Made by a program: the position numbers and the translations under genes
The notes under the pieces: model-generated
What the model was told of the DNA's origin: nothing
The model's input: the letters and a program-made list of their open reading frames with translations, nothing else
The model's database searches: none
NCBI GenBank assembly: GCA_019749915.1
Contig: JAIEPE010000046.1
Span: 1-46,890 of the forward strand
Direction of reading: 5' to 3'
DNA length: 46,890 bases
From: Alphaproteobacteria bacterium
Lineage (GTDB): Bacteria; Pseudomonadota; Alphaproteobacteria; UBA9655
Shown: in pieces, positions 1-12,316 of the stretch
Position numbering within the stretch: the stretch's first letter is position 1
Layout of the letters: every line of letters begins with the position of its first letter

Positions 1-66
1 GTCTACGTGACCTATCGTCCCGATGTTACAGTGCGGCTTCGTTCTCTGAAATTTCTCTTTTGCCAT
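1..66 (-). CDS. tuf: Elongation factor Tu, N-terminal 22 codons (cut by window edge)
   Basis: The minus strand starts with ATG at position 66 and reads [20 protein letters not shown] before leaving the window. This is the canonical EF-Tu N-terminus up to the start of the first GTP-binding motif. EF-Tu is the cytosolic GTPase that delivers aminoacyl-tRNA to the ribosome. A purine-rich Shine-Dalgarno (GGAGAAGAGAG) lies just upstream, and only 14 bases separate it from the fusA stop, so it is the last visible gene of the rpsL-rpsG-fusA-tuf operon. Confidence 0.95.
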   Translation of the reverse strand, partial: MAKEKFQRTKPHCNIGTIGHVD

Positions 67-80
67 CTCTCTTCTCCGTT

Positions 81-2156
81 CTAGGCGTACTTTGATTTAA
101 CTTCATCCGCAACATGTTGCGGAACTTGCTCATAATGGTCGAACTGCATGGTGAACTGGGCGCGGCCTTGGCTCATAGAGCGCAAGGTATTCACATACCC
201 AAACATATTAGCCAAAGGCACAAAAGCGTCAACAACTCTTGCATTTCCTCGCTGATCCATACCAGAGACTTGACCACGGCGACTATTTAAATCTCCAATG
301 ATGTCTCCCATATACTCCTCTGGCGTCACAACTTCAACCTTCATTATGGGCTCTAGCAATTTAGGGTCAGCCTTTGGAACCCCCTCTCTAAAAGCAGCAC
401 GAGCTGCAATTTCAAAAGCAAGAACGCTTGAGTCCACATCATGGTACGCACCGTCAAAAAGAGTGACCTTGTAGTCAATCATAGGGAAGCCCGCAATAAC
501 GCCGTTATCCATAGCTTGGATCAATCCCTTTTCAACGCCTGGGATATATTCCTTTGGAACAGCACCTCCAACGATGGAGTTCACGAAAATATAACCTTCA
601 CCAGGAGCCACAGGCTCAAAGCGCAACTTAATCCGCGCAAACTGCCCTGCACCACCACTTTGTTTTTTGTGCGTGTAATCAACTTCAGCTGCCTTCGTAA
701 TGGTTTCACGGTAAGCCACTTGAGGCGCCCCCACATTGGCTTCTACCTTAAACTCGCGTCGCATACGATCCACGATAATATCAAGGTGTAACTCGCCCAT
801 TCCTTTAATAATGGTCTGGCCCGATTCATAATCGGATGTCACCCGAAAAGAAGGATCTTCTGCTGCAAGGCGGGAAAGAGCTATCCCCATCTTTTCTTGG
901 TCAGCCTTTGTCTTTGGCTCAACAGCAACTTCAATCACGGGTTCAGGGAAAACCATGCGTTCAAGAATAATGGACTTGGAAGGATCACAAATCGTATCAC
1001 CCGTTGTGGTATTCTTAAGGCCACAAATGGCCACAATGTCACCAGCGCATGCTTCTTTGATATCTTCACGAGAGTTAGCATGCATCAAAAGCATACGCCC
1101 CACCCGCTCTTTTTCATCTTTAACTGAATTCAAGAGGTAAGATCCTGCACTAAGCACTCCGGAATAAACACGTACGAAAGTTAAGGATCCCACAAATGGA
1201 TCGGTCATAATTTTAAAGGCAAGCCCACAGAAAGGATCTGTGTCGGAAGGATTACGAACCAACTCCGTTTTACCGTCAATGGATTCCCCCTTCACCGCTC
1301 CAATATCAAGAGGGGATGGTAAGAAATCAACGACCGCATCCAACAAGGGCTGAACACCTTTATTTTTAAAGGCTGACCCACAAAGAACAGGCACAAACTT
1401 AGCCGCAACCGTTCCTTTACGGATACATTTCTTTAAGGTTTCAATACTGGGTTCTTCCCCATTCAGATAAGCTTCAAGAGCCGCATCATCTTGCTCTACC
1501 GCTGTCTCCAAGAGGCGAGCCCGATACTCTTCCGCTTGCTCTTTCAGGTCAGCAGGAATATCTTCGATGACAAATTCCGCCCCCATGGTCTCGTCTTTCC
1601 AGCGAATCGCCTTCATTTGAACAAGATCCACAATCCCCACAAACTCAGCTTCTGTACCAATTGGCAAATGGAGAACAAGAGGAACTGCTCCCAAGCGATC
1701 AATGATCATCTCAACGGTACGATAGAAATTTGCGCCCGTACGGTCCATTTTATTCACAAAACAAATCCGCGGCACATGGTATTTGTCAGCTTGACGCCAA
1801 ACAGTCTCTGATTGAGGCTCAACACCAGCAACGCTGTCAAAAACAGCCACTGCGCCATCTAAAACGCGCAAAGAGCGCTCAACTTCAATGGTAAAGTCAA
1901 CGTGACCAGGGGTGTCAATAATATTAATACGATGATCATTCCAAAAACAAGTTGTCGCCGCAGAGGTAATGGTGATACCACGCTCTTGCTCTTGCTCCAT
2001 CCAGTCCATGGTGGCCGCACCTTCATGAACTTCACCAATTTTATGAGATTTTCCTGTATAATAAAGAACGCGCTCTGTCGTTGTTGTTTTTCCAGCATCA
2101 ATATGCGCCATGATGCCAATGTTACGGTAACGGTTGAGGGGAGTTATACGTGCCAT
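81..2156 (-). CDS. fusA: Elongation factor G
   Basis: This is the translocation GTPase of the ribosome, 691 residues, normal for bacterial EF-G. The N-terminal G domain shows P-loop [13 protein letters not shown], switch I with [20 protein letters not shown] and NKMDRTGA. The middle and C-terminal regions carry the expected domain III-V sequence, with [15 protein letters not shown] and the end [16 protein letters not shown]. It lies between rpsG (16 bases upstream) and tuf (14 bases downstream), so it should be transcribed from the promoter upstream of rpsL. Nothing looks degraded or unusual. It is a single-copy translation gene in its standard context. Confidence 0.98.
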   Translation of the reverse strand: MARITPLNRYRNIGIMAHIDAGKTTTTERVLYYTGKSHKIGEVHEGAATMDWMEQEQERGITITSAATTCFWNDHRINIIDTPGHVDFTIEVERSLRVLDGAVAVFDSVAGVEPQSETVWRQADKYHVPRICFVNKMDRTGANFYRTVEMIIDRLGAVPLVLHLPIGTEAEFVGIVDLVQMKAIRWKDETMGAEFVIEDIPADLKEQAEEYRARLLETAVEQDDAALEAYLNGEEPSIETLKKCIRKGTVAAKFVPVLCGSAFKNKGVQPLLDAVVDFLPSPLDIGAVKGESIDGKTELVRNPSDTDPFCGLAFKIMTDPFVGSLTFVRVYSGVLSAGSYLLNSVKDEKERVGRMLLMHANSREDIKEACAGDIVAICGLKNTTTGDTICDPSKSIILERMVFPEPVIEVAVEPKTKADQEKMGIALSRLAAEDPSFRVTSDYESGQTIIKGMGELHLDIIVDRMRREFKVEANVGAPQVAYRETITKAAEVDYTHKKQSGGAGQFARIKLRFEPVAPGEGYIFVNSIVGGAVPKEYIPGVEKGLIQAMDNGVIAGFPMIDYKVTLFDGAYHDVDSSVLAFEIAARAAFREGVPKADPKLLEPIMKVEVVTPEEYMGDIIGDLNSRRGQVSGMDQRGNARVVDAFVPLANMFGYVNTLRSMSQGRAQFTMQFDHYEQVPQHVADEVKSKYA

Positions 2157-2172
2157 TTTAACTAATCACCCT

Positions 2173-2643
2173 TTACCATCTAAAGTGTGCAAATGCTTTG
2201 TTTGCATCTGCCATTTTGTGTGTATCGTCACGCTTTTTTACAGCTGCTCCGCGATTATTTGCGGCATCCAAGAGTTCAGCTGCAAGACGCGCTGTCATCG
2301 TCGTCTCCGAACGATTGCGTGCACTGCCAATAATCCAACGAATCCCAAGAGCTTGGGCACGCTCTGCACGAACCTCAACAGGAACTTGATAGGTAGCCCC
2401 TCCCACACGGCGGGAGCGCACTTCAACCGCAGGCTTTACGTTGCCAAGGGCTTCATGAAAAACCTGCAAGGAATCTTGAGAAGCTTTTGCTTTAATTTGA
2501 TCTAAAGCGCCATAGACGATGCTTTCTGCAACTGATCGCTTTCCTTCATACATTAAACAACTCATAAACTTTGAAAGAACCGTATCCCCGTATTTAGCAT
2601 CAGGCATTACAGGTCTTTTTTCAGCAGCGTGCCTTCTTGACAT
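2173..2643 (-). CDS. rpsG: 30S ribosomal protein S7
   Basis: S7 is a primary 16S rRNA-binding protein of the small-subunit head and contacts the E-site tRNA. The 156-residue length is normal. The start [20 protein letters not shown] and the later [20 protein letters not shown] are family hallmarks. The C-terminal end [14 protein letters not shown] is typical too. It sits 12 bases after rpsL and 16 bases before fusA, the classical str operon order, so it is probably translationally coupled. In Escherichia coli S7 represses this operon; no matching structure was identified here in the very short rpsL-rpsG gap. Confidence 0.97.
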   Translation of the reverse strand: MSRRHAAEKRPVMPDAKYGDTVLSKFMSCLMYEGKRSVAESIVYGALDQIKAKASQDSLQVFHEALGNVKPAVEVRSRRVGGATYQVPVEVRAERAQALGIRWIIGSARNRSETTMTARLAAELLDAANNRGAAVKKRDDTHKMADANKAFAHFRW

Positions 2644-2655
2644 GATTCTCTTCTC

Positions 2656-3027
2656 CTACTTCGGAAGCTTAGCGCCATACTTGGAACGTCCTTGGCGTCG
2701 TTTCTGAACACCTTGGGTATCAAGCGTACCGCGAATAATATGATAACGAACACCCGGCAAGTCGCGAACACGACCTCCACGAATCAACACAACAGAGTGC
2801 TCTTGAAGGTTGTGACCTTCCCCTGGAATATAACCTGTAACTTCATAACCATTTGTCAAACGAATACGCGCAACCTTACGCAAAGCCGAGTTTGGCTTTT
2901 TCGGGGTTGTTGTCATCACACGCGTACACACGCCTCGCCTTTGAGGGCAACTCTGAAGGGCAGGAACCGTATTACGCTCTTCCTTATCCTTACGAGGTTT
3001 TCTGATTAGCTGGTTAATTGTCGGCAT
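2656..3027 (-). CDS. rpsL: 30S ribosomal protein S12
   Basis: S12 lies at the decoding centre and helps control translational accuracy. The 123-residue protein starts [12 protein letters not shown] and carries [13 protein letters not shown] and [18 protein letters not shown], the segments where streptomycin-resistance changes usually fall. The lysines normally mutated to resistance are still lysine, so the sequence looks wild-type. It is the first gene of the rpsL-rpsG-fusA-tuf unit and has its own promoter upstream. In many relatives it follows rpoC directly; here a toxin-antitoxin pair and a terminator intervene. Confidence 0.97.
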   Translation of the reverse strand: MPTINQLIRKPRKDKEERNTVPALQSCPQRRGVCTRVMTTTPKKPNSALRKVARIRLTNGYEVTGYIPGEGHNLQEHSVVLIRGGRVRDLPGVRYHIIRGTLDTQGVQKRRQGRSKYGAKLPK

Positions 3028-3185
3028 TAAAACCGTTTCCTTTCAAAAAATTACAATTTTATAACTGGCATAAAGCTCAGGTATTCTTATACCCAACTCT
3101 TGTCCAAAAACAAGTATTTCTTTTAGCCAATCTTTCGAGCCGCGTCTAGACGGTTTGTCTACCACCAGCTCTCTAATGATGGCGA

Positions 3186-3214
3186 ATCTTAATCGGCCTC
3201 TGCGCAAGAGTCAA
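3186..3214 (-). promoter_or_regulatory. Likely sigma-70 promoter for rpsL-rpsG-fusA-tuf
   Basis: On the minus strand there is TTGACT (-35), exactly 17 bases, then TAAGAT (-10). The -35 matches five of six consensus bases and the -10 four of six. It lies about 160 bases upstream of rpsL, leaving a long untranslated leader (3028-3185) with a weak CTTGT/ACAAG hairpin and no recognised regulatory fold. An own promoter is needed because the rpoC terminator and the toxin-antitoxin genes separate rpsL from the rpoBC unit. Confidence 0.55.
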
Positions 3215-3269
3215 GCATTGGTTAAAAGTTTTTTTGCCCTGCAATAAATTTATCATTACAAAAAACATG

Positions 3270-3299
3270 TTGACTGAATACGTACTTATATAGTACATT
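3270..3299 (+). promoter_or_regulatory. Promoter and palindromic operator of the YefM-YoeB-type pair
   Basis: TTGACT (3270-3275) is followed after 18 bases by TACATT (3294-3299). Between them lies a dyad, GTACT-TATAT-AGTAC (3282-3296), overlapping the spacer and the -10. YefM-type antitoxins bind TGTACA-like palindromes and autorepress their operon; GTAC at both arms fits that pattern. The pair therefore appears to be driven independently of the surrounding operons. Confidence 0.5.
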
Positions 3300-3326
3300 T
3301 AAATTAGAAAGTATGGAGAAACAACT

Positions 3327-3581
3327 ATGGATGCAATTACTTACACGCAAGCGCGGAAAAACTTTACGGATACCATGAACCGAGTTTGCGAAGATCATAC
3401 ACCACTTATCATAACTCGCCAAAATCAAGATCCAGTTGTGATGCTATCCCTTGAAGATTATAACGCTATTGAAGAGACTCTTTATCTTTTAAGAAGTCCT
3501 CGCAACGCCCAACGTTTGCTCAAGGCTTTACAAGCCGTTGAAAGTGAAGAGTATACTGAAAAAGAACTCCTCGAGGATTAA
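3327..3581 (+). CDS. yefM: YefM/Phd-family antitoxin
   Basis: An 84-residue antitoxin of the YefM/Phd family. The N-terminus MDAITYTQARKNFTDTMNRV forms the DNA-binding fold, followed by the family core PLIITRQNQDPVVMLSLEDY and an acidic tail (ESEEYTEKELLED) that would wrap the toxin. In this family the antitoxin neutralises the partner toxin and represses the shared promoter. The toxin starts one base after the stop codon, so the two are translationally coupled. An AT-rich promoter with a GTAC dyad lies upstream. It reads opposite to the ribosomal and polymerase genes on either side. The antitoxin is well preserved, so the module is probably functional. Confidence 0.9.
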   Translation: MDAITYTQARKNFTDTMNRVCEDHTPLIITRQNQDPVVMLSLEDYNAIEETLYLLRSPRNAQRLLKALQAVESEEYTEKELLED

Positions 3582-3836
3582 ATGAACATTGCCTTTTTAG
3601 AAGACGCTTGGAATGATTATCTCTATTGGCAAACCTTCGATAAAAATATTCTTAAACGTATAAATAATCTTATTAAAGATATACAGCGCCAGCCCTTTCA
3701 AGGTATAGGAAAGCCAGAGCCTTTAAAATTTGATATGGCTGGTTGTTGGTCACGACGTATTACTGAAGAACATCGTCTGGTCTACAAAATTCATGACCAT
3801 AAAGTTATTATTCTTCAGTGCCGCTATCACTATTAA
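3582..3836 (+). CDS. yoeB: YoeB-family mRNA interferase toxin
   Basis: This is an 84-residue Txe/YoeB toxin, full length for the family. Family signatures are visible: AWNDYLYWQTFDKNILKRIN at the N-terminus, PFQGIGKPEPLKFDMAGCWS in the middle, then RRITEEHRLVYKI and the terminal CRYHY. YoeB binds the ribosomal A site and cleaves mRNA during translation; the conserved Glu, Arg, His and terminal Tyr residues implicated in cleavage are all present. It directly follows the antitoxin with no gap. The gene converges on rpoC, and a strong hairpin between them can stop transcription from both sides. No frameshift is seen. Confidence 0.92.
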   Translation: MNIAFLEDAWNDYLYWQTFDKNILKRINNLIKDIQRQPFQGIGKPEPLKFDMAGCWSRRITEEHRLVYKIHDHKVIILQCRYHY

Positions 3837-3854
3837 AATTAATAAAAAAAACCC

Positions 3855-3894
3855 AACCTTGACCCCGCGGAGAGAGCGCGGGATTGTCAAGGTT
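3855..3894. terminator. Strong Rho-independent terminator between rpoC and yoeB
   Basis: AACCTTGAC (3855-3863) pairs with GTCAAGGTT (3886-3894), and CCCGCG with CGCGGG inside it, with a 3-base bulge. Read on the minus strand the hairpin is followed by GGG and eight T residues, a textbook terminator for rpoC (stop at 3906). On the plus strand it is followed by TCTTT, so it probably also stops yoeB transcription, less efficiently. Confidence 0.85.
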
Positions 3895-3905
3895 TCTTTA
3901 AAGTT

Positions 3906-6900
3906 TTAAGCCCCAATCAACTGCTCATCTTGTTTTTCATGAGCAATCGCAGCAGTTTGCTTGGCCTTTGTCGATTGAATCTCATGATCCCGCTCAGCCG
4001 CAATAGCTTTCATGCGGTTGACAATGCTTCCTGTTCCCACAGGAATCAAACGACCAACGATGATGTTTTCCTTAAGCCCCTTGAGTTCATCAATCTTGCC
4101 AGAGACAGCTGCTTCCGTAAGAACACGTGTTGTTTCTTGGAAAGAGGCAGCTGAGAAGAAGGAACGTGTCTGTAAGGAAGCTTTTGTGATTCCTTGAAGA
4201 ACCGCATGAGCCTGCGCTGGACGATGACCTTCCGCAATGGTTTTCTGGTTTTCCTTTTCAAACTCCTGCCGGTCTACTTGCTCACCTAAGAGGAAAGTAG
4301 TCTCTCCTGGATTAATGATTTCCACCTTTTGCATCATCTGACGCACGATGACTTCCACATGTTTATCGTTAATAGGAACACCTTGCAAACGATAAACTTC
4401 TTGGATCTCATTGATCAAATAACTGGCTAATGCTTCAATACCCAAGATGCGTAGAATGTCATGGGGAACCATATTACCGTCCATAATAATATCACCGCGC
4501 TTAACTTGCTCACCTTCATGCACTGCGATGTGCTTACCCTTTGGAATCAGATATTCGATAGGCTCTAGAGTTTCATCATCGGGCACAATCATTACACGCC
4601 GTTTTGTCTTATGGTCTTTTCCAAATTCAATGTGGCCATCATATTCACTGATGATTGCCGCATCTTTTGGACGCCGGGCTTCAAAAAGCTCAGCCACTCG
4701 AGGCAGACCTCCCGTGATGTCACGGGTTTTACTGGATTCACGGGGAACACGGGTTAAGGTATCTCCTGCCTGAATGGTAGCATTATTTTCAACTTCCAAA
4801 ACTGCATCTGTTGACAAGAAATAACGCGCTTCTGCACCATTAGCGAAGAGAAGAGGTTCACCCTTCTTATCGCGCAATACAAGGCGCGGTTTTAAATCTG
4901 CTCCACGTGCGGATTGTTTCCAATCTGCTACAACACGCTTGGTCAAACCTGTTGTTTCATCCAAAGTTTCACGTACGGAAATACCTTCTACCAAGTCAAC
5001 ATAATGGACAATACCACTCACTTCAGAAATCACAGGAAGGGTATAAGGATCCCAATCAGCAAGTTTATCACCTGGTTTGACTTGAGCTCCATCATCCACC
5101 AACAAGCGTGAACCATATTGAAGCTTATAACTAGCGCGTTCTTGATTAGATGCATCCAGAATGCAAAGTTCGGAATAGCGACTCATAACGATATTTTCAC
5201 CCGCACTGTTCTTCACAACGCTACGGTTCTTAATCAAAATGGTTCCTTCAACGGAGGCTTCAATGCTGGACTGCTCAACAGCCACCTGGGCAGCACCTCC
5301 AATGTGGAAGGTCCGCATAGTCAGCTGCGTTCCAGGCTCACCGATAGATTGAGCCGCAATCACACCAACAGCCTCTCCCATATTTACGGGTGTTCCGCGA
5401 GCAAGATCTCGACCATAGCATTTACCACAAATGCCGTCTTTGGTTTCACAGGTAAGAACAGAACGAATCAGAATCTCATCAATACTTGTTTTTTCAATGG
5501 CATCAATGTGACTTTCTTCAATCAATGTGCCGGCAGGAACAATAACCTTATTAACAACGGGATCAACGATGTCAATGGCAGCTGTCCGTCCTAAAACGCG
5601 ATCTCCAAGTGGTGTGATAACCTCACCTCCTTCAACGACCGCACGCAGACTGATTCCTTTTTCCGTACCGCAATCTGGTTCAACAATGATGCAATCTTGA
5701 GCAACATCCACAAGACGGCGGGTCAAGTAACCCGAGTTCGCTGTCTTTAAAGCCGTATCAGTCAATCCCTTACGAGCACCGTGGGCTGAATTGAAATACT
5801 CGTTAACGTTCAATCCTTCCTTAAAGTTGGAAATAATTGGCGTTTCGATAATTTCACCCGATGTTTTCGCAATCAAACCACGCATCGCAGCCAACTGTCG
5901 CATTTGAGCAGTAGAACCACGCGCCCGTGAATGGGCCATCATATAAACGGAATTCACCTGCTCTCCAGGTCTAACTTCAGAGATGTCCTTCATCATAGCG
6001 TCAGCAACTTGTTCCGTGCACTTGGTCCAAGCGTCCGTCACTTTGTTATAGCGCTCACCATTGGTGATCAAACCATCCATATATTGTTGCTGGAATTCCC
6101 CAATTTTCTCGCGGGTATCGGCAACAAGCTTTTTCTTCTCTTCAGGCACCAAAAGATCATCTTTTCCAAAGGAGATCCCGGAAATTGTCGCATAACGGAA
6201 ACCGAGTCCCATTAAACGATCAGAGAAAATAACCGCTTCTTTTTGGCCGCAATTACGATAAATAAGATCGACCAACTTAGAAAGCTCGGTTTGGGTCAAA
6301 AGCTGATTGATAGCCTCAAACTTAACACCTTGATTCCTTGGCATAATTTCCCAAAGAAGCATACGGCCTGGGGTCGTTTTTACCCGCGCTGTTACCTTTT
6401 CCCCTTTATCATCAATGTATTCATAGCGTGCTGTAATGAGAGCATGCAAAGAAACCGTCTTTTGATAAAGAGCATGCTCAATCTCAGCAAGAGACGAGAA
6501 CATAGTTCCTTCTCCAAGTTCGCCATCTCGCTCCATAGTAAGGTAATAGAGGCCTAAAACGATATCCTTTGAAGGCGTAATAATTGGTTTACCACTGGCT
6601 GGATGAAGGATGTTGTTCGTTGACATCATCAAAACCCGTGATTCAAGTTGTGCTTCTAAGGACAAGGGCACATGCACAGACATGGTATCCCCGTCAAAGT
6701 CAGCGTTATAAGCTGCACAAACTAAAGGATGGAGTTGAATAGCTTTTCCTTCCACAAGGACAGGCTCAAAAGCTTGAATACCTAAACGGTGCAAGGTTGG
6801 GGCTCGGTTCAAGAGAACGGGATGCTCACGAATCACTTCTTCTAAAATATCCCAAACTTCAGGACGTTCCTTTTCAACCATCCGCTTAGCCGCCTTAATG

Positions 6901-8081
6901 GTATTGGCCAAACCATAACGCTCTAGTCGAGAGTAGATGAAAGGCTTAAAGAGCTCGAGAGCCATTTTCTTTGGCAAACCACATTGGTGAAGCTTCAACT
7001 CTGGCCCCACCACGATCACGGAGCGGGCTGAATAGTCAACGCGCTTTCCAAGAAGGTTTTGGCGGAAACGGCCTTGCTTTCCCTTTAACATGTCGGACAA
7101 AGACTTCAAGGGACGACGGTTGGTTCCGGTAATAACCCGCCCTCTTCTTCCATTGTCGAAAAGAGCATCGACAGATTCTTGAAGCATCCGCTTTTCATTT
7201 CGAACGATAATATCAGGAGCTCTCAACTCCATAAGGCGCTTCAAACGATTGTTCCGATTAATCACACGTCGGTAAAGATCATTCAAATCTGAAGTGGCAA
7301 AACGACCGCCATCCAAAGGCACAAGGGGGCGAATTTCCGGTGGAATAACCGGAACGACTTCTAAAATCATCCACTCTGGACGAGCCCCTGAATCAATGAA
7401 GGCTTCAATAAGTTTCAAGCGTTTGACGTATTTTTTGCGCTTCAGCTCGGATTTTGTCTCGTAAAGGTCAATACGAAGTTGCTCGCGCTCTTTTTCAAGG
7501 TCAATTGCCTTAAGCATATCTCGCAAAGCTTCAGCACCAATACTCGCTTCAAAAGCATCCACTCCATAATCATCTTGAGCTCTATAATATTCTTCTTCAC
7601 TCAAAAGTTGCCCTTTTTTCAGTGGTGTAAGGCCTGGTTCAAGGACAATATAGCTTTCAAAGTATAAAACCTTTTCCAAATCTTTAAGCATTAAATCAAG
7701 GAGAAGACCTAAACGGCTTGGCAAGGACTTGGTAAACCAAATGTGAGCAACAGGAGAGGCAAGCTCAATGTGGCCCATACGTTCACGACGCACTTTCGTA
7801 AGGGTAACCTCAACACCACACTTCTCGCAGATAATTCCCCGATACTTCATGCGCTTGTATTTGCCGCACAAACATTCATAATCCTTAATAGGACCAAAAA
7901 TTCGCGCACAAAACAAACCATCTCTTTCTGGTTTAAAGGTTCGATAATTGATGGTTTCAGGTTTTTTAATTTCTCCAAAAGACCAAGCACGAATTTGCTC
8001 CGGACTCGCAATAGCAATTCGAATATTGTCAAAGTGCTGAGGTCCTGGAACCTGACCAAAGAGATTCATTACATCGCGCAT
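3906..8081 (-). CDS. rpoC: DNA-directed RNA polymerase subunit beta prime
   Basis: This is the largest subunit of the core RNA polymerase, 1391 residues, typical of alphaproteobacteria. The N-terminal zinc-binding motif [20 protein letters not shown] is intact, and the catalytic magnesium loop [16 protein letters not shown] is present near the middle. The second zinc-binding cluster (around [20 protein letters not shown]) and the trigger-loop region ([19 protein letters not shown]) follow. It starts 23 bases after rpoB and must be co-transcribed with it. A strong terminator follows its stop codon. No frameshift or internal stop is seen. Confidence 0.98.
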   Translation of the reverse strand: MRDVMNLFGQVPGPQHFDNIRIAIASPEQIRAWSFGEIKKPETINYRTFKPERDGLFCARIFGPIKDYECLCGKYKRMKYRGIICEKCGVEVTLTKVRRERMGHIELASPVAHIWFTKSLPSRLGLLLDLMLKDLEKVLYFESYIVLEPGLTPLKKGQLLSEEEYYRAQDDYGVDAFEASIGAEALRDMLKAIDLEKEREQLRIDLYETKSELKRKKYVKRLKLIEAFIDSGARPEWMILEVVPVIPPEIRPLVPLDGGRFATSDLNDLYRRVINRNNRLKRLMELRAPDIIVRNEKRMLQESVDALFDNGRRGRVITGTNRRPLKSLSDMLKGKQGRFRQNLLGKRVDYSARSVIVVGPELKLHQCGLPKKMALELFKPFIYSRLERYGLANTIKAAKRMVEKERPEVWDILEEVIREHPVLLNRAPTLHRLGIQAFEPVLVEGKAIQLHPLVCAAYNADFDGDTMSVHVPLSLEAQLESRVLMMSTNNILHPASGKPIITPSKDIVLGLYYLTMERDGELGEGTMFSSLAEIEHALYQKTVSLHALITARYEYIDDKGEKVTARVKTTPGRMLLWEIMPRNQGVKFEAINQLLTQTELSKLVDLIYRNCGQKEAVIFSDRLMGLGFRYATISGISFGKDDLLVPEEKKKLVADTREKIGEFQQQYMDGLITNGERYNKVTDAWTKCTEQVADAMMKDISEVRPGEQVNSVYMMAHSRARGSTAQMRQLAAMRGLIAKTSGEIIETPIISNFKEGLNVNEYFNSAHGARKGLTDTALKTANSGYLTRRLVDVAQDCIIVEPDCGTEKGISLRAVVEGGEVITPLGDRVLGRTAAIDIVDPVVNKVIVPAGTLIEESHIDAIEKTSIDEILIRSVLTCETKDGICGKCYGRDLARGTPVNMGEAVGVIAAQSIGEPGTQLTMRTFHIGGAAQVAVEQSSIEASVEGTILIKNRSVVKNSAGENIVMSRYSELCILDASNQERASYKLQYGSRLLVDDGAQVKPGDKLADWDPYTLPVISEVSGIVHYVDLVEGISVRETLDETTGLTKRVVADWKQSARGADLKPRLVLRDKKGEPLLFANGAEARYFLSTDAVLEVENNATIQAGDTLTRVPRESSKTRDITGGLPRVAELFEARRPKDAAIISEYDGHIEFGKDHKTKRRVMIVPDDETLEPIEYLIPKGKHIAVHEGEQVKRGDIIMDGNMVPHDILRILGIEALASYLINEIQEVYRLQGVPINDKHVEVIVRQMMQKVEIINPGETTFLLGEQVDRQEFEKENQKTIAEGHRPAQAHAVLQGITKASLQTRSFFSAASFQETTRVLTEAAVSGKIDELKGLKENIIVGRLIPVGTGSIVNRMKAIAAERDHEIQSTKAKQTAAIAHEKQDEQLIGA

Positions 8082-8104
8082 TCTATTCTTCTCCTCATTT
8101 CTAC

Positions 8105-11100
8105 TTATTCATTCATTCCCAATTCAACGTTCAATCCCAAAGAACGAAGTTCTTTCATTAAAACGTTGAAAGATTCAGGAATGCCTGATTCAAAATTATC
8201 ATCTCCACGAACAATCGATTCGTAAACCTTTGTTCTTCCAGAAACGTCGTCTGACTTGACCGTCAGCATTTCTTGAAGGGTATAAGAAGCGCCATAAGCT
8301 TCCAAAGCCCAAACTTCCATTTCTCCGAAACGTTGTCCACCAAACTGTGCCTTACCTCCAAGAGGTTGTTGAGTCACAAGACTGTAAGGACCAACAGAAC
8401 GCGCATGGATCTTATCATCAACAAGATGATGAAGCTTAAGCATATACATGTAACCCACTGTTACTTTTCGATCAAAAGGCTCTCCAGTCCGTCCATCATA
8501 CAAAGTCACTTGCCCACTGGTGTCCAGATTAGCCTTTTTCAACTGATGGTTAATATCCGCTTCATGAGCGCCATCAAATGCTGGCGTTGCCATAGGAACG
8601 GCAGAGGTGAGATTTGTTGCAAGCTCCACCACATCGTAATCAGACATCCCTTGGATTTCCTTAACGATATCATTATCTTCGTAGACATGGTCTAAGGTTG
8701 TGCGCAAGGCCTTAATGTCCGTATGCTCAGCAATAGCCATTTTCGCAAGAGTATCGTTAATTTGCCGCCCTAAACCAGCTGCGGCCCACCCTAAGTGGGT
8801 TTCGAGAATTTGTCCCACATTCATACGTGATGGCAAACCAAGCGGGTTCAATACGATATCAACGGGCGTACCATCTTCAAGGTGAGGCATGTCCTCAACA
8901 GGAACAATACGTGAAACAACACCCTTGTTTCCGTGACGACCAGCCATTTTATCTCCCGGTTGTAACTTACGCTTTACAGCCACAAAGACTTTTACTTTTT
9001 TCAAAACGCCCGTTGGCAATTCATCACCTCGACGAAGCTTTTCTACCCGATCTTCAAAGCGAACTTGAAGAGCCGTCACACGCTCATCATGATGTTGTTT
9101 TGTCGCCTCCAAAGCAGACATTACCGCATCATCTTCAACCTTAATTTGGCGCCATTGTCCCTTTGACAAGGAATCCAAGAGTTCTTTTGTAACTGTGGTT
9201 CCCTTTTTAAGGCCTGTGGGGCCACTAACAATCTTTTGGTCCACAAGAAGCTCTTCTAAGGCCACAAAAAAGTTCCGGTCTAGAATTGAGCGTTCTGCAT
9301 CGCGATCCTTGGCATAGTTCTCAATTTCTGCCCTCTCAATAGCAAGAGCGCGCTCATCCTTCTCAACCCCTCGGCGAGAGAAAACGCGCACTTCTACGAT
9401 CGTGCCTTGAACTCCAGAAGGTAATCTAAGGGAAGTATCCCGCACATCAGATGCCTTTTCACCGAAAATAGCGCGCAAGAGCTTTTCTTCTGGAGTAGAG
9501 GGAGATTCACCTTTGGGTGTAACCTTACCCACAAGAATGTCACCAGGTTTTACGTCAGCACCAATATAGACGATTCCTGCTTCATCTAGATGCCGAAGTG
9601 CTTCATCGCCCACATTCGGAATATCTCGGGTTATATCTTCATTTCCAAGCTTGGTATCACGAGCATCCACTTCAAATTCTTCAATATGAATTGACGTAAA
9701 GATATCATCTTTCGCAATTCTTTCAGAAATAATGATGGAGTCTTCAAAGTTATAACCATTCCAAGAAACGAAGGCGACCAAAGCGTTCGATCCAAGGGCG
9801 AGTTCACCCATGTCCATACAAGGACCATCAGCAATAATATCGCCCTTTTCAACTCTGTCACCTACCCTCACAAGAGGTTTTTGGTTCACACAGGTCTTGT
9901 CATTGGAGCGTTGGAACTTCAAAAGATTGTAAATATCTACATTACTCGTTGTCATGGCACTGTCATCAGTGACACGAATGACGATACGCGACGCATCGAT
10001 TTGGTCGACCGTACCACCTCGTCTTGCAATTACAGCAACACCTGAATCACTCGCCACAGGAGCTTCCATTCCCGTTCCTACAAAAGGCGCTTCCGTCCTC
10101 AACAAAGGCACGGCTTGACGTTGCATGTTAGAACCCATCAAGGCACGGTTTGCATCATCGTTTTCAATGAAAGGAATCAATGATGCAGCAACAGAAACAA
10201 TTTGCTTTGGAGAAATATCCATTAAATCAATTTCAGTTGCAGGCGCGACCACAAATTCACCGTTACGACGGCAGTTGACAAAGTCAGCTATAAATTCCCC
10301 ATCTTTACTCAATTCAGCATTAGCTTGAGCAATGGTATGCTTATTTTCTTCCATAGCTGTATAATAGGCAATGTCTTTAGTGACCTTACCATCTACAACC
10401 TTACGATAAGGGGTTTCAATAAAACCATACTTATTCACGCGTGCATAGGTTGCCAATGAGTTAATCAACCCAATATTTGGCCCTTCCGGCGTTTCAATAG
10501 GACAAATACGTCCGTAATGGGTTGGATGCACGTCGCGCACCTCAAAAGTCGCCCGATCCCGCGTCAAGCCTCCTGGCCCGAGAGCAGACAAGCGGCGCTT
10601 ATGGTTAATTTCCGACAACGGATTGGTTTGATCCATAAACTGAGACAATTGGGAGGTGCCGAAAAATTCACGCACAACCGCAGCTGCAGGTTTGGCATTA
10701 ATCACATCATGAGGCATAACCGTATCAATTTCAACGGAGCTCATTCTTTCGCGAATGGCGCGCTCCATACGAGACAACCCAACGCGATATTGGTTTTCTA
10801 AAAGTTCTCCAACAGACCGTACGCGACGATTACCAAGGTTATCAATATCATCAATTTCGCCTTTTCCATCCTTTAATTCTAAAAGAACTTTGATGATGGA
10901 AATAATATCTTGCTTACACAAAACGCGCAGCGTATCAGGCAGGTCAAGACCCAATCTTGAATTCATCTTCACCCGACCAACGGAGGAAAGATCATATCTT
11001 TCGGGGTCAAAGAAGAAACCACGGAAAAGAGCTTCAGCGCCTTCAATTGTCGGCGGCTCTCCTGGGCGTAAAATACGATAAATTTCAATAAGAGCATCTT

Positions 11101-12277
11101 CCCTTGATTGATTTTTATCCGCCATCAAAGTGTTGCGCAAATAAGCTCCCACGTTAACGTGATCAATATCAAGGGTTGGAATATTTTTCAGGCCTTCATT
11201 AGCAAAAAGCTCTAGTAATTCTGGGGTAATCTCATCGCCAGCTTCTGCAAAGATTTCTCCTGTCTTTTCATTAATAAGGTCAGAGGCAATATAACGACCG
11301 ACCAAATCCTCTTCCGCCACGAGAACTTCTTTAAGCCCTTCTTCTTCTAGTTTACGGGCAAAGCGTGAATTCATCTTCGCGCCTTCAGCAGCAACAGCTT
11401 TACCGGTTTTGGCGTCAATTAAGTCTTGAGCCAGTTTCCCCACTTTTACGGATTCAGGACGAAAGGCCGTCTTCCAACCTTTTGCTGTTTTCACATACTC
11501 AACCGTACCGTAGAAAGCATTGAGAATTTCTTCACGGGACATACCTTGAGCCTCAAGAGGATCCAGTTGCTTGCCCTCTTCTGCTAAACGCGCCCTCTCC
11601 TTTTCCGTCTCTTGACTATCAAGGGCCATAAGGAAAGTGGTAATAGAAAGCTTACGTTTGCGATCAATACGCGCATAAACAATGTCTTTGGCATCAAATT
11701 CAAAATCAAGCCATGAACCACGATAGGGGATCACACGTGCTGAAAAGAGGTATTTTCCAGAAGAATGGGATTTTCCACTATCATGATCGAAGAAAACACC
11801 TGGGGAACGATGCATCTGAGAAACAACAACCCGCTCAATGCCATTGATAACGAATGTACCGTTCTCGGTCATAAGAGGGATGTCCCCCATATAGACATCT
11901 TGCTCTTTAATATCACGAATGGTCTTAGACCCTGTATCCTCGTCAATGTCCCAAACAACCAAACGGAAGGTGACACGCAAAGGGGCGGCATAGTTCATGC
12001 CCCGTTGTTTGCATTCGTCCACATCATATTTAGGGAGATCAAAATCATAACGGAAAAATTCAAGTTGAGATTTTCCTGAAAAATCAGATATGGGAAATAC
12101 AGACTGAAACACTTCCTGCAACCCTGCAGAAACTCGCTTTTCAGCAGGAATATCTCTCTGCAAAAAGTTTGCATAAGATGTTTTCTGAAGTTCAATCAGG
12201 TTAGGCAAAGGAGCGATTTCAGGAATCCTTGCAAAGCTCTTGCGAATTCTTTTACGTTCCGTATAGGTTCTAGCCAT
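8105..12277 (-). CDS. rpoB: DNA-directed RNA polymerase subunit beta
   Basis: Second large subunit of RNA polymerase, 1390 residues, as expected in alphaproteobacteria. The rifampicin-binding cluster reads [20 protein letters not shown] followed by [12 protein letters not shown]. The Asp, His and Ser that most often mutate to resistance are wild-type. The C-terminal half contains [20 protein letters not shown] and [20 protein letters not shown], both hallmark active-centre sequences. It follows rplL after a 127-base gap containing two hairpins and precedes rpoC by 23 bases. Confidence 0.98.
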   Translation of the reverse strand: MARTYTERKRIRKSFARIPEIAPLPNLIELQKTSYANFLQRDIPAEKRVSAGLQEVFQSVFPISDFSGKSQLEFFRYDFDLPKYDVDECKQRGMNYAAPLRVTFRLVVWDIDEDTGSKTIRDIKEQDVYMGDIPLMTENGTFVINGIERVVVSQMHRSPGVFFDHDSGKSHSSGKYLFSARVIPYRGSWLDFEFDAKDIVYARIDRKRKLSITTFLMALDSQETEKERARLAEEGKQLDPLEAQGMSREEILNAFYGTVEYVKTAKGWKTAFRPESVKVGKLAQDLIDAKTGKAVAAEGAKMNSRFARKLEEEGLKEVLVAEEDLVGRYIASDLINEKTGEIFAEAGDEITPELLELFANEGLKNIPTLDIDHVNVGAYLRNTLMADKNQSREDALIEIYRILRPGEPPTIEGAEALFRGFFFDPERYDLSSVGRVKMNSRLGLDLPDTLRVLCKQDIISIIKVLLELKDGKGEIDDIDNLGNRRVRSVGELLENQYRVGLSRMERAIRERMSSVEIDTVMPHDVINAKPAAAVVREFFGTSQLSQFMDQTNPLSEINHKRRLSALGPGGLTRDRATFEVRDVHPTHYGRICPIETPEGPNIGLINSLATYARVNKYGFIETPYRKVVDGKVTKDIAYYTAMEENKHTIAQANAELSKDGEFIADFVNCRRNGEFVVAPATEIDLMDISPKQIVSVAASLIPFIENDDANRALMGSNMQRQAVPLLRTEAPFVGTGMEAPVASDSGVAVIARRGGTVDQIDASRIVIRVTDDSAMTTSNVDIYNLLKFQRSNDKTCVNQKPLVRVGDRVEKGDIIADGPCMDMGELALGSNALVAFVSWNGYNFEDSIIISERIAKDDIFTSIHIEEFEVDARDTKLGNEDITRDIPNVGDEALRHLDEAGIVYIGADVKPGDILVGKVTPKGESPSTPEEKLLRAIFGEKASDVRDTSLRLPSGVQGTIVEVRVFSRRGVEKDERALAIERAEIENYAKDRDAERSILDRNFFVALEELLVDQKIVSGPTGLKKGTTVTKELLDSLSKGQWRQIKVEDDAVMSALEATKQHHDERVTALQVRFEDRVEKLRRGDELPTGVLKKVKVFVAVKRKLQPGDKMAGRHGNKGVVSRIVPVEDMPHLEDGTPVDIVLNPLGLPSRMNVGQILETHLGWAAAGLGRQINDTLAKMAIAEHTDIKALRTTLDHVYEDNDIVKEIQGMSDYDVVELATNLTSAVPMATPAFDGAHEADINHQLKKANLDTSGQVTLYDGRTGEPFDRKVTVGYMYMLKLHHLVDDKIHARSVGPYSLVTQQPLGGKAQFGGQRFGEMEVWALEAYGASYTLQEMLTVKSDDVSGRTKVYESIVRGDDNFESGIPESFNVLMKELRSLGLNVELGMNE

Positions 12278-12316
12278 TGATTCCTCTTAAATAATATCTA
12301 CATTCATCACGATCAC

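Noticed and set aside
441-791. Long open frames on the strand opposite fusA, and similar ones opposite rpoB and rpoC
   Set aside because: They lie wholly inside conserved essential genes, have no recognisable protein features and no ribosome-binding sites, so they are by-products of the real coding strand.
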